DNA of 64,000 nucleotides, taken from contig OX104130.1 of NCBI GenBank assembly GCA_944470555.2, positions 62,067,160 to 62,131,159 of the forward strand, given 5' to 3'. Of this stretch, positions 34,197-48,042 are shown one piece after another (positions within the stretch are counted from its first letter, which is position 1; each line of letters starts with the position of its first letter). A program made the position numbers and the translations under genes. The stretch is from Heterobilharzia americana. Its lineage: Eukaryota; Platyhelminthes; Trematoda; Strigeidida; Schistosomatidae. The notes beneath the pieces were generated by a model that worked only from the letters and a program-made list of their open reading frames with translations, was not told the DNA's origin and did no database searches.

Positions 34197-34631
34197 TGTA
34201 GGGATGCGTGTTAAAATTCCGTAACGTTTGATCAACCCTAATTAACTTGATGTGCTCTAGTACCTGCTTAACCAGTACTTTACCTAACGTGTAAGTACCG
34301 ATAACAAAACACAAATCAAAAGAACTGATACGCAATGTATTTGAAGGAGCTATGTATTTAATCAAAGTAAATGTAATAATAATGAATGGGGGAAAAGTTT
34401 AATCAACTTATCTGGCTTGTAAGGCTGAACTAGGGACTCGGAGTACGTGTGTGGTAATCAGCACAATGGAGCTCAAAATGGCGTCCAAGCCTGCTCGGAT
34501 GCATGCTCGTTAAAACAAAACTTAAAACACCCTAAGCATCCGGAGGCAAGCTAGAGATTTATTTAGTTAATTTAATTTAAACTATTTATTTTAGCCTTAG
34601 TTATATTTTGGTACCAGGAAGGTGCACTACA
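34197..34631 (-). repeat. second LTR copy of gypsy element 2 (right side)
   Basis: 435 bp, 8 substitutions from 28,050-28,484, starting TGTAGGGATGCG and ending GTGCACTACA. It is preceded by CATG (34,193-34,196), here part of the duplicated flank, and followed by CATA (34,632-34,635), a likely one-base-mutated target copy, then by the inner arm of the palindrome. Confidence 0.95.
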
Positions 34632-34635
34632 CATA

Positions 34636-37600
34636 CATTCACCTTCTTATTGTCCATGGCACTTGAATCACTTCCCGTTAACCCTTTTCCATGTAGTTGA
34701 TCGTGTTTGTACCATACTACTGAGTCCGAATTAGTGTCAGCACGTATTGACAAGCCAACTGTCTATTAATTTGCTGGTGACAAGATTTTCATTTCCCCCA
34801 CCTTAATGCTGAAACACGATCATTCCCCAAATATCATAGGCGATCGGATTCTAAGTATCAGGCAACTAACAGTTCCTGAGAAATCAAAATTTGAAACAGA
34901 GTGTTTGTTGATACAACTGAGTGAATCAAGTTGATAAATAGTGTTTTGCTGCAAATATTCTCACTCAGACTGAAGAATGGTTTAAAGCAGATGACACTGT
35001 ATGGCATGAACAATCTGGTTTCCAGAGTGGAACTGGGCAACCGAGTATCCACCTACCTCTTATTCACACCTCAGTTAATAAATCCTACAAACACCTAATT
35101 CAATGCAAAGCTTGAATTCTGCTGTCGTCAATATGCACACATCGAGACAAAGCTATCCAATGGCTTTCACACGTTCGGCTACACTCTTGTCGCTATGTAT
35201 TCCACTACCATAATAATGTATCATTGAGTGATGAACAAATGCATATGAATAAAGTACACACGGTTGTTCGAATGCCTAGTCTGTCCACCAGTCAGGTCTC
35301 GTTCAAACTGATTGACATAAAACCGGAAGTTGATAATATTTAAGTGGAGGATACAAAAGAAGGTGTGTGGATGTGAGAGAGAGAGAGAGAGAGAGAGGGG
35401 TGGGATGGAGTGAAACGAAGTAATTCGACAAAAGTCCAATAAATAAATAAATAATAACAGCTTGTTTATATTCCAGGTGAATACAACAATCTTTATCACT
35501 AACATAAATGTGGTGCTCACAATACTTCACTTTTGAACGGCATGTACTTCAGTTTGATTATCAATAACTAGCAACAATCTGGATAACTTGTATTCATACG
35601 AATATGTGATAAGTTTGGTTGAACTAAGACATTAGTGTTTACACATTTAGACCATGTGGGTTGGTTCCATCAACAGAATTTAGAATTGTGGTTTTAAATG
35701 CTGCCAAATGTACACTTCGCTTCTCTATGTTAGATTGATACTTTCAGATGGGACTGTGTGAGATGGCCGTGATTTGGCAAACTGGTGCCATTCTTTCAAC
35801 GTGATGATTGAAGATGCTGCAATGAAAAGCTGGTTCTTAGCAGGTTTCAAACTGGTAGTCGTGGCGTTACCTACCCAGCATTATATCAGATGAGCATTGG
35901 AACGCTGTTGCTCCTGGTGAATGTCTGTTACTACCTTGATCCACCCACTGTTCCAGAAACCAGTGTCACCAAATAAAACTATGTAAGTGAATAGAAGGCA
36001 CACTGAGTCTCATCTTTCATAGATTTCCTTCCTTCAATTATTCAGCGCGCCTTGAGCACTAACCAAATAAGCAGATCACCAAGGTGAATGAAAGTAATTT
36101 TATGTTCTGTAAACTATTGGTAGGATGTTTACTGACAATTATGTTCCAAGGCGCTGATTGAAGTGATCACCATGATCAGTCTGATTGTTGCTTCTTATCG
36201 CTAGAGGAGTTCTCAAGCTTCGATAAATAAGATAGTGCTCTCTTTAGACTTACCACAACCGTTAACCAAAGCAATAACCAGTCGGGATAGTGAGAAATCT
36301 TTTGTATAGCTCATTTGTATACACGAATCCACCACTCAACATTGTGTATATACAGGATAGCGTAAAGAAATAAGATTTCACCAGTCAAACAATGAGATGA
36401 TGTCGCACCACCAATCTCCATTGATGTCCCAGAGACAACTGACTGACAAGAAGTCTTTGTATCATCATATTCTCACTTTGTAAACGTGTTTGTCAAATAT
36501 AACTGCAGGAACAAACAGAATGTTTCAAACAAAGAGTTCAGACTTTTACGATGATTTCACAAATATTCACACAGTTCTCAAATAATCAGTAGTCATACCG
36601 GTTGGTGAATGACACAGGTTATGTCTTATTCGAGAATAATCAACTCTGAGAAATGAATGAACTACAATTTTCATTTGTCTATGGATTACTCACTGCACAT
36701 TTGTCTTCGGTCCACAACCACATACACTTAATATCTTCACATTGAAGGCATTGTTTGACTGAATTGCACATATCGTAAATAAAAAAGAATGTTTGGAGTT
36801 TCATCGTAACCAAGGGCGAATAATCAGAGACTGTCATCTAACCGAAGACTATTCACCGTCTACTGATTATTTATTTTGCATCTACAGTGTCAAACGAATT
36901 CGAAATCGTAGACTGGAAACTGAGTTGCAATACTTAACTACAAACCACTTCTCGATTTCACTGCATTCATCAACAGACCACGGGTTTCAGTCCTTCCATG
37001 ATCCAGACTATCTCCCCACCTCAGTCGACAACGCCTCATGTCGCCAAGACTAGCCCTCCAGACAAAACTCTCAAAGAGTGTGCAGTCAACATCAATATTC
37101 CACTCCATCTTGTGGCTAGTCTATATATATATCATTATTCACATGTTGAAATCCATTCAGTGAGAGGATTGAGGTATCCATTATTTGTGATGTGGTTATG
37201 GTGATTATCACTGACAGGATTCATTCCGATAACTTCAGTTTGCTATCAAGTGGTCATGTAGATGTGGTTAACAGGTTTGTGAAAAGTCTAAATGTAGACA
37301 TAGACTGCAGTATGTCAACGTTTCAAGCAGTCGCTGAACCACACCTTGCATATCCTTTATTATTGCTGAACGCCTAGAAGTAGAATCTGCGTATCAGCAT
37401 ACGATCATGCACATTATGTCAGGGGCAAAGATAAGGCTGAATGTCTCCTATTTGATAGTCAGAATGATGCTGAATCTGTAACCCAGTATCCTTCAAATAA
37501 GCACAGAACATAGGTTTGCTGAGATTGAATGTAAGAGTAATACATGCACACGTGTTTACATTTCGTTATCGTGACTGTTCAACAAAGTCTACTTGTTTCA

Positions 37601-39357
37601 GTCGACAGCTAGTGGAATTGAACAGAAAATAACAGTGCAAGGCTATCTATCGTAAACAGACGAGTGATTCTCAGATACTCTAATAATAATGAAGATTTGT
37701 GAACTGAACGAAAGGTGATAACACAATCTGTTAGGAATCACGTTAGATAGAAATTAGTTAAAGAGACCAGGTGTCATGCAAATATTTGTGTCACTCATAA
37801 GAATGGCATAATATAGACGTCAAACTGTGGACGCTGATCAAGTCCCCTGTCTAAGAGAACATGAGTCTCGCCAAAACCACACAAACACTCTCGAGATAGT
37901 TATAGGCCAATGAGAGTTGAATATGAACTCAGCATCCCCTGTTCACCAATCACAAGCATTCCAAAACAACAGACTGATAACGGTTTGTTGTCGATTGATG
38001 GTCGGCCGAGATGGATTTCATCACCACAGCATATCATTACGTAATCTGAAATACTGTTAAAAAACTTGCCTGAGAAGTGAATTCTACAATACACTGCATA
38101 CAGCATTATTCACCCTATTAGAATGTGAATGACTACCTCTATCCCAGTGAACTAAGGATTGCTTTTATTCAATATAGGTGTAAAACTCACACTGCTTTTC
38201 TTCACCCATGCCGTTCATGTTACTCTCTCTCTCTCCCTTCCTCTCGCCCTCCCTCCCTCCCTCTCTCTCTCTCTCTTTCACCCACACGTACACAAGCAAA
38301 CAAGCGCACACGCATGTCAACAAAAGTGGACGTTTCAGTGAGACTGTGTGTTTGCCTCTTGGAAGAAAGACAAGCAAACGATTAAAATCAGTACTGGTTC
38401 AGCCGATTCACTATACGCCTGGTGTAAGATAAGTAGGTTTTCATGAAAGTGTACACAGAATGGTAAGTTTTTATTTTGATGACTGGTGTGTGTACTATTG
38501 TTGCCCAAAAATATTTGGTATTATGAATGCAACTAAACCACTAGGCATTTTATCAAAAGCGTCAGATGGTTCAAGTTTCCCTTGTATCACATTATTCTCT
38601 TTGTCTTACTTGTACTCCTACTTGTACTGTGCTACTACTGGAACGAAAAGTGACATACTGAATTCTTCTACTTCAACGCATGCATGTATCGTTATTCAGG
38701 TTGAACAATGTTGTTGGATTAGGTGGGTGGGATGCGGATGGGATACTAGATCCTGTCAACTTAAAGTGAATCCTCTCATCCAGGGACACATCATTGCTGT
38801 GTATGGGATATACAAATACAAACATTCCAGTTGTGACTCATTTTGGTAGAAAATAAGTATGAGAGAGAGAGAGGGAGAGAGAACATAGACACATTCAGTT
38901 TACAGAAGGTTTCTGTGCACAAATGTTCACATAAATGTGGTGGTGTGAAAAGCCACCATGTCTCCCTTGTACTTGCTTCTTAATTAACGAACTACAGGTT
39001 ATAGCATACAAGCAAGTCTGCAGGTGATTCGATTTTGTATTCATTCTGGTGAGGAATGGTAGAATCTAGGACATGGGTTTCCACCCATTTGGGACCCACT
39101 CGTCAACTGGATGTACATGCACCCGAGTGGATGGTGCTATCCCCAATGCAATGACACTCAAACTCACTACACATCGCTTAGTCGTCATCATCAGTTCGAA
39201 GATGATAAATCACATTTGACAATAGCATAATTTACTCTAGCCTTGGTGACAGCCCTTAAATCAATTGGACTTCTCAAGTGTAGATGAGATGATCAGTTGC
39301 ACATGCAGTACATAGTCTGATGTCATTCGAATTGATGAGTTTCTCTTCTACTTGAGT
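34636..39357. repeat. left arm, inner segment, of the large inverted repeat
   Basis: 4,722 bp whose reverse complement is 48,043-52,764, exactly the same length. Only scattered single-base differences are visible: a cluster within ~600 bp of the gypsy site, then isolated changes such as one near 37,010 (Tyr versus Phe in a shared frame). It contains GA/CT microsatellites at about 35,373-35,398, 38,222-38,280 and 38,859-38,882. Open frames up to 129 codons (38,460-38,849) are shared by both arms but resemble nothing known. No RT, tRNA or gene was recognised. Confidence 0.95.
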
Positions 39358-42300
39358 AGATTTGTGCTAGACAGTCAGTAATACCCTTATGCCTACATCA
39401 CTATCGATGCATTCATTTCAGTGTGTGCTACGAAATATTAGGAAATTTAAAGTAGGCAACAGAATCATATGAGTGAGTATTCATCACACACTTTAGCCAG
39501 GAATTACCAGTATATCGATATTACACCATTAGACTATTCCATTGTGAATACGCTCAAGTTAGCTTGATTTGTGAAATGAATCATTCCTACTATTCTGCTG
39601 CAATGCTTGGTTTATCATACTGTACTAAATTTTGTGATTGAGAGAATTTCTACAATTTCCCCTTCTCCTTCCACATGTCAAATCTTTCCTTATTCATCAC
39701 AAAGTGGCAGATCTGAAGTTCCACTCGAATGAATTTGTGTGATTATTTGCTCAGTCTTTCCTGAGGACTCTGAAGGCTTTCAAGAGTCCCAAAGCTTTCA
39801 CTCGCATTCATCAGGTCTATTTGTTGACACTGCGATTCTTGGGTTCGTCAGTTTATCATCAGCCTAATTCAGGTATGACAATAACTGCTACAGCTCAAAT
39901 GTATGGTAACGTTGTTCCCCGCTCTTAGGCAACAAACTTTCCACACAGTGTGTGCTTTCTCTGGAAAATGTGCGCAAATTAGTTAGAGACTGATTTTGTT
40001 GGTCTTTCAATCTTATTCTCAATATCGGAGGACTAGAAATGCATACATGATACATAATATGAAAAAGCATGACCACTTGAAGGTCTTGTATGCCAACTGT
40101 CAAAGTTCGTTGGACAAGGTGATCCGAAGACGAGACGAGTGCTTCAATCATTTAAGACTGGTATGACTAGCAGAGTACTCAGATTGCAGAAATGAATTGT
40201 CCGACTGTATTATGAGTTCAACACCAATTAACAGCAACCAATTGTGCCAAGTCTTAATTCTGATGCATTTTCATTGCTTGAGTGAGCAGAGTTGTATGAC
40301 ATGTGTGACCTCAACCATCCTTTCATCTGGTATGTAGTCCGTTCACTAACGATGGAACATTCTACATGACAAGCCAGTGGAACGTTGTTCACCGATTATA
40401 ATTCCATGTCACTGTGTAGCTCCTCAGTGGATGAGCCAAGAAGTGAGAGTGTCATACAACTCTAGCAATCAAGAAATTGCAACAGTGGTTGGCTACTGGA
40501 TCGTTGTTTAACACGTCACTTCTTCTACATTATCTGCATGTAACACACCACCTCCACTAACATGACCTACTTTCTCGAAGTGATATACTACCACATCCGT
40601 CACAGAACAAACAAATAAACGAAATGCTACTACAGGTAAAATTTCTCCTTTCGACATAAATAACGGCCATCACAATTAAAAGATTGATTATAAATCCTTG
40701 AGCAGATGCTCAGTGTATGAGATTGCAAGTGCATAGAAATTCCACCCTGTATGCGTAGTCAATTCCGATCATTCCCATTCAAAGCTTCATGTGGTCTCCA
40801 AATCTTATATTCATAGATCGATAACTCCTAGTCTACTCAGTTGTGATCTGAACACCATAGCAGTAAATCCACCGAATTCATCACTGAGTGATGCGAGTTC
40901 CAATAACTCAGGAATACCAGTTTCTTCATGCTTGCAAATACATCATTCTGATGTGTACCAACATGCAAGAAAACGAGGTGCAGAGATACCTGCCCATTGA
41001 CCGATATCATTTAGCGACTTCGGCTTTCTTCACAGCTGCCATACTGAGAACACTTCTGTCACAAAACTACCTTTCGTTCAAATGATATTGGCATTCATTC
41101 AGGTAAAATGCAGATTTTCAGATGTTAGTTAGCCTACACTTGTGCAAGTTGACTCTTGACTTGAGTCGACCTATTTTTCAGGGCAACTACTTCCGTTACA
41201 GTGACATGGTGCACTGCGTGATTGTTCCATTATTGGGTGTTGATTGGAATCCTCGATAACACCCGATGGTATCCAACTATGGAGGGAATCACATGAACCC
41301 TGTTCGAGTTTACCAGTAGTATTTACAAGTTGACGTGGCAGCCAGATAATCAGTAGGCTTTCAAACAATGGGTGCATTGTATCACTTGGAGACTGATGAA
41401 AGGGAGGTAACAGTGAATGCTGACACGTCGTATAACTCTAAGCAGTCAGCAGCTCACTACGATAAACGGAACATGTGTATGACTAAAGAAAGACGAATTG
41501 ATGTTATTTAGTGATGGTGGAAGACGGAATCAGTGGTTTGCTATTTGTCCTATTTCATGTTCACTTGCTCAATGTGCTTGCATCCATCCATATTCATCTT
41601 GGTATTCTCGATGAGAATGAAACCGGTGATCAGCACTACAGACTAGATGGCTGTATTGATCGTTGTACTGGACTTCTACAAAAACCCACCTACACATTTG
41701 AAAACCTGGTGAAACACATGCATTCAAGCATCAGATCGTTATCCATCAGGTTTCGAAATCACAGTAATCACTCGTTGTGAAACAGATGTAGTTTGCACAT
41801 TGAAGGCTGTAGTCACTCCTTACTGATTACTTGCAATCGAATTGATCGATCAGTGTTGGCATATGAACTCCTGGTGTAGTTCGGAATTAGTGAGTGCCAC
41901 AAACGAATGGTAAGCATGTACCGAGTTCCATCGCCATTCACCATCCATCATCGTGAAAATGAATTGATTGCTTATGTCGAAGAGTCTGGACAAAGAATGA
42001 ATATGCCAACAAAGACTGGTCAATCTGCTCCAAAACTGGAGATTATATATCACAATGTTGCACTTACTGCAGTGTAAAGCCATTTGTGCGTGGCTGAGAA
42101 CATACAGCACTGCACTGCACAGTTGAATGTCTCATATCAACATATTTCATGAATTTTAGAAGCAAATAGCCATGTGGAAATAAATGATTGTCACCAGTTT
42201 ATAAGCGTTAAGAAATGCTCCCATATCAATGTCGTTTAAGACATAAGTGTTAGTGTGTGGAGAGGAGATATATGTTGTCACATCGTGATTCCAGCCTCGA

Positions 42301-42445
42301 TGATTTCGGACAAGATAGCTGACATGTGAAGTGTTCATTTTAAATAACTTGTGTACTTACTTGTAGAGGATGAAATGAATGTGTAGTAGTTTTGCGAGTG
42401 AAATAACAGAATCCTTGTCAAACCAACAAGTTGCATTCGCTTGTT
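39358..42445. other. palindrome spacer, first part, no recognised gene
   Basis: Unique sequence between the arms. Frames up to 89 codons, none recognised. No repeat family identified. Confidence 0.3.
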
Positions 42446-42540
42446 TGTGACTGTCAGTGGGTTGACCTGAAGACGCCTGTTTCGTCCTATTTACAGGTAG
42501 TGAGCATCATGTACCCGCATGGCAGATGGTGATGGGAACC
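42446..42540 (-). repeat. degenerate hammerhead-bearing SINE remnant (Sm-alpha-like)
   Basis: On the minus strand CTGTAAATAGGACGAAACAG is followed by GCGTCTTCAGGTC. The AAATAGGACGAAAC...GCGTC string is the stem II loop, the GAAA core and the cleavage-side stem of the schistosome Sm-alpha hammerhead repeat. The CTGATGA part is missing or mutated. Family recognition is from memory of that motif. Confidence 0.45.
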
Positions 42541-45500
42541 CTAGAAGGATCCTAAATAAAGAAATATCTCCTCGAATGCCATAATACTATCCATCAGACT
42601 ACTGAGTCATGACAGCCACCTCCCAAATCATGCAATGGATGGATATCAACTCTGGTTATTCGATCATAAATTCAAGTTCACCTTGGCATATTGCGGTACT
42701 CGACTGACTATCGACAACACACTGAACAGTGTATTACATAAGGAGAACTTGGCAAGAAGAAGTGGCACTCTGATGTTATAAATATAGAATAAAGCTTATA
42801 TCAACTTAATAAGGTAACAAGGAATCATTCAGTGATTGGTGGATGACAATCGATAGATATTCAGAGATTCTAAGTGGAGTGGATCAGAATCGATCAATGT
42901 GATGTCTATGTATTATTCACTAGTGAACTCCTTGTAAATCTTGAACTGTGTGTCACACTTCACTTGTGCATCATCTTTCCACTCACACTCTTCTCATTCT
43001 CTATTTCAGCACCTTCTGGCATCTATCTCTGTCATGCTGCAAAGTGTGACAAATTGAAATAGTACACCTTCCTGCAAAATTCTCAAATAGTATTGTCGAT
43101 GCGACTGACAAGCACCGGTAACACAAAGTGCACATCTCATAAATGGACACTACCATAATTCACCCAGCTAGTGCATATACATCGAACTAGTAGTCAGTAG
43201 AGTTGAAGTTTACTGTAAAGATATCATCTCCACTCAACTCCTCTTCTCTTTTCATTTTCAGATTATATGTACAATAATTGAAATATCTCAACCGATTATG
43301 CTTGGTGCAGAAAATCGTCTCAGTCACGTCGTCAATGATGTTCTCACGTTTTTACTACCCTAATTCAATATGGAATGGGAAACTGGCGATGCAGAACACC
43401 TGTGTGTCCACCCATTAGGCTAATTCGTCACAGTGGTGGCTGAAATATTTACCAACGAAATGGAAAAAACTTCCCTTCTCCAACCATCACCACATCAATG
43501 TTCACAGAAGAGAGAGAGAGTCAGAAGATTCAGTAAGATCAATGTGCATTTCCCACCATCACAATCGTTCATTTGGAGATTTATTCACAAAAACACTGAC
43601 AACTTTATCATGATGTACAAATGAAGTTGGTGGGAAAATGGCACTCACCATACTGGGACGTCTCTTGAATATCGGACAATAAACAGCTCTTCTTCACAGT
43701 GATCTAAATCTATTCAAATGTTTCATTCCAAACTTCACTCTAGTTATTGAGTGCAGGTAGGGCTCAGAGACTTACCAGTTAAATGTGAAATCAGTGTATG
43801 AGGGAAGTGGTATGGTAGTATGGTAGAGATGTAAGAACAAGTTTTACGGAAGCGAAAGCAATGCTAAAACTCACAATACACTGTTTCAATCAATTGATTT
43901 TTGATCCCAGACTACGTGGTCAGTTGCATGATTGTTTGCTGATGGAGTTACATAGACATTTATTTGAAGTTTTGTTCCCACAACATAAGGCTACTTGTGT
44001 TCTATCTGAAAAAGGCAGACAGACGGAGATATACATACCCATTCACACAAATTTCACCCTTTCTAATTCCTTACTCAATTCAGCTGGTTTACGCGCTCTT
44101 GCAGGTGTTTTTGTAGTACTAATCTTCAAGATGGAGTGTGCATTGGCCTTCTGTACCCCACATGAGTGTCCGGTATGCACTGTTCAATTGAACTGCACAG
44201 TGAGGAGTGAGAGGAATTGTGAAACATGCTGTTATCGTATTCTAGTCTCTGATACTGGTTCGCTCCGCAGTCGGCTTCTTCCCAAATGTAATGCTGAAGA
44301 CGTTTATTGACTACATATTTCGAAATTCGAAGCATGTCTAGCTTCCATTTGAGTCATCATCACGAAACAAAATTTATCGATCCCAGCACACAAGTACTAG
44401 CAAATATAAAGTCGTCTCCACCAATCCAGAGATTTCACTCCGCTTCCGATATTCATACTGCGTAAACTTGAAATTCACAGCGCATACATATGGAACCGCA
44501 GAATGACACTTCATGATCACGATGACTGACATACACCACTAAATATTCTACCACAGACAATTGACTGTAAACTGTAATACGATGGCACTCATAAGATCAC
44601 ATCTTGAAATATAAAATCCATAATTTCCACATCAGTCGGAGATTCCACGTTTATACAACTGGCACCGAGTAATAACACGGAAGTAATTGTGAATCAAAGA
44701 ATACCTCATACCATCTTGTCAGGCTAAAACCACTTTACAGACAACATAATCTTGCAGTACATATATCTTGATTTCACACTCCTCATCTGTATAATTTTAG
44801 TGAACCAATCTTATCCTCATCCACTACCAACATTATCGATCTATGGACGTAAGAGTAGAAAGTGTGAATTAGTATGGTAGAGTGACATATTGAATGATAT
44901 TAGGTTACCTCTTCGGCCACACAAACAACGCTGCAACATCAATTTTCTCACTTCAAGCAATATTCAGCTAGTATTCAAGGAAGTATGAACTTTTCGTGTA
45001 GTCAAACCATGTCAGTATGTGTACCAAATTAACCTCAGCGTCTACATCTCGGTTTACAGCTACTGCAACAACAAAACCGATATAATTAGTCTAAGTGCAT
45101 TCGGTCATCTCTCCTCCCCTCCCTCCCACTAAACGGATTAACAGACAGAAAATGAAGATGAATGTGGACAACGAAGGACACGCACACATCACTGTGACAT
45201 CACTTCTCATACTTTTCCCAATATGTCATTTCGAAACAGGATGGAATGAATGAATCCACCCATTTACTAGATCAGTTCAGTTCATCCAACGTGAGGTTGT
45301 ACACGACATCCCCACCGAATGCTTCACATTCATCAAGATGAATATATTCTAGACTTCGCCTCATAGGTTCATGTGGTGTATGTAACTCAACAATTTGTAG
45401 CATCGTACTCAGTATTCTCAAATGAAAGCTGGTGAACATGCGACATATTCACACACGCACAGACGAACAGAAAATGACGATGGATGCACACAAACAAACA

Positions 45501-47125
45501 CACGCTTTATCTCCTATGTCAAACCACACTCCCTATAAAGACTATTATCGGTGTTATTACTACTGTTTGGATTCATTCCACCCATATTCCCGTTGCAATT
45601 GTCAGTGGTAATGCATTGATTTATTCAAGACGAAACTGCGAAATACAATTCCTCAACCACTCTGAATGTGAATCAAACTAAACAAGAAGACAAGTAACAC
45701 GGATGGAGACAGAAGACTGGTTAATTGCTTGGTGAGTTGGTTGCTTAGCAGCTATAAGAACAAAACAACAATAAACAACACGAGTATGAGTATTGAAGCG
45801 ACGATTGTTGGTCGCTTCTGGCTATATGACTCATGCAGCTTACTCCAACACTTGAATACATACTTGATGCGTGCATGTATCTGTGCTAGAGTCAGTGTAC
45901 TTGTAATTGTGCTTGTTTTTGTCCATGAACATGCACTCATATGGGTCATCACGTTCGTGCGTGTTAACGCGCATATGAAAACAACAAAATTCCTATTTTG
46001 TTGAATATATTCTATGGTGCGTCTATGCAACAATTACACCTTAAGTAAACTCTGAGTGAGTATGTTAGTAAAGAAACAAACAGATACCACTGTAGTGCCG
46101 CTATGTTATTATTGTGTTTGTTCATCTAGTCCTGAAGTCGTTCACATCAATGCCACTAATACTAACACTTATTCCTCTCCCTTCTCCTCCATTCAACCTA
46201 ACACAAATCACTCTATTTTTCAGTACTCAACACTAACAGTGAGTATTGGTGCATTCCATTGGTCCACTGGAAATGAAGAATTCTCATATCCAGCATGACA
46301 ACTGTTTGAACAGTTTCTGTGGATGAACATATTGGTGAAAGAAAGAAACATGTGAATAGGCGTGCAAACAAGAAACGTAAACACACACTCACTGAAAAAC
46401 ATAAACAATTAATGTTTTGCGTGTGCAGATTATGTGACAAAAATGTGAGATGAATGGAGTTGGCATCATGACAAAGGAAAGTATGAGCTGTTGGTATAGG
46501 TTAAGTGCAAGTTGGACAGCCTGCAGGTGACCAGTTCAAGTTCACATTCACGTTCTGCAGCAATCAACGTCTTTCATAGCCAGTCATTACACTACCATCG
46601 CATTCAGATGACAAATGAGTTGGATATTTCACATCGATGCTTCAAAAATAAACAGAATGCATGTTGCGAGAAATTGAGAAATACGCATGGTATCATGTAT
46701 TTATTGATTATAACCACTGACTTATTATATCCTGATAATCGGATACACGGTGGAGTAGATGCAGATGACATGATGTTAAACGGTACTTTCATAATTGAGC
46801 AATACAACAGTGGAATTCACAGGTTAGTGTAGGAGATTCGAAAACAGAAAGAAGAAATCTGCACATCAGAATGACACAGTCAAATGCTGTGTGAACCAAC
46901 CATCTCGCATTTGGTACAATTCAACAGACTGATTGGCTACAATTTGCTTTAGTAAATAATTATAAGGTAGGTGATGTAAACGAAGCCCACGGGAGAAACT
47001 CAAGACTAGTATTCATTGTTCTAAACATCATTCATTAAAAACTAATCGGTTTCAGTGGCATCTAAGTTATCCGTAAATCATTTGATAATCTCGTTGTTTA
47101 CCCACCAAATTTAATAGATATGTGG
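42541..47125. other. palindrome spacer, second part, no recognised gene
   Basis: The largest frame is 149 codons (43,861-44,310, plus; begins MLKLTIHCFNQ and has a Cys-rich middle HECPVCTVQLNCT). It has no domain I recognise and no clear splice sites. Other frames are shorter. No repeat family identified. Confidence 0.3.
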
Positions 47126-48042
47126 TTGTTTGAGTTATAATTTTATTATTATTTATCCCTTGGGTTCCTAATGAAACATAGGGCTTCAGTAACACATCTC
47201 TATTCCACTCTCTTCTCTGAAATCTTTTGAACCTGGCTCCACGACAGCCCACAACCTCTTATTTCCTCCTCACATGATCTCCTCTATGTCACTATCATCT
47301 CGGACGCCTAACTCGTCGCTTCCCATCTCAGTTCCACTCGACGACCTGGCCTGGCGCGTGATGTCCCCACTCGGCCTTCTCAGTGTATGCCCAATCCAAT
47401 CCATCTCCACTTCCTTCAACTGCATATTTCTTGAGCAATAGCTTCTTGGTTGGTTCGTTTCCAGAGTTCCTTGTTGCTTATTCTTGTTATTCTGGCCATC
47501 TGATCTTCAGTGTTGAGCCAGCGTAGGGGGCAGTTGTTGATGAATGTCTGTAGTTTGTTGGAAATGCCTTTCGTAACGCACCAAGTCTCTCAATCACCAT
47601 ACAGAAGCACTGACTTGAGTGGATTGGTGTTGAAAATCCGGATCTTGTTCCACATGCTGAGTGCAGAAGATCTCCACACTGATTTCAAATTAATGAAAGA
47701 AAGCCTGTCTTCCTTTTCCGATTCTGACTTTGACATCATCGTCTGTCTCGCCTGTAGTTGAAACAGTGCTGCCTAGATAGGTGCAAGAGACAACATCCCT
47801 TAAGTTCCTTCCCCTGATGGTGATTGGAGTTTGTTGTTAGTGGTGATGGTGTTGTTTGGGTATCTTCATCACCTCTGTCTTCTCTATATTCACTTGAATA
47901 GTGTCCCGTCTTCACTGCATCGCCTCTTTTGACAACTTGTTAGTTTTCGCCTCTAGATCTTCACGTTCGTGCGAAATGAGACACAAGTCATCGGTGAAAT
48001 CCAAGTCTTCTAGGTTCTTTTCCGTGGTCCAGCGTATCCCTC
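47126..48042 (-). pseudogene. SR2-like RTE retrotransposon, 5'-truncated, ending exactly at the palindrome arm
   Basis: On the minus strand from 48,040: LEDLDFTDDLCLIS (position of the YADD box, here FTDD), VNIEKTEVMKI, RDVVSCTYLGSTVSTTGETD, DDVKVRIGKGRQAF, then ERTNQ and RKWRWIGHTL-like sequence, and a 3' region with a TTTATTATTATTTATCCC tail near 47,140. These are the C-terminal blocks and AAT-type tail of SR2-type RTE elements. Stops and frameshifts are frequent. The 5' truncation coincides with the first base of the right inverted arm (48,043). Confidence 0.85.

Noticed and set aside
38222..38280. Proteins rich in Leu/Ser/Pro and Arg/Glu encoded across the CT-rich tract (also 49,123-49,178).
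   Set aside because: Translation products of a CT/GA microsatellite.
38460..38849. 129-codon frame present in both palindrome arms (also 48,551-48,940).
   Set aside because: Its conservation is explained by the arm duplication. Composition is not gene-like, and there is no known motif or splice context.
43861..44310. 149-codon frame in the palindrome spacer with several Cys residues.
   Set aside because: No domain recognised and no splice or poly(A) context. A frame this long can occur by chance in 64 kb; kept only as a note.
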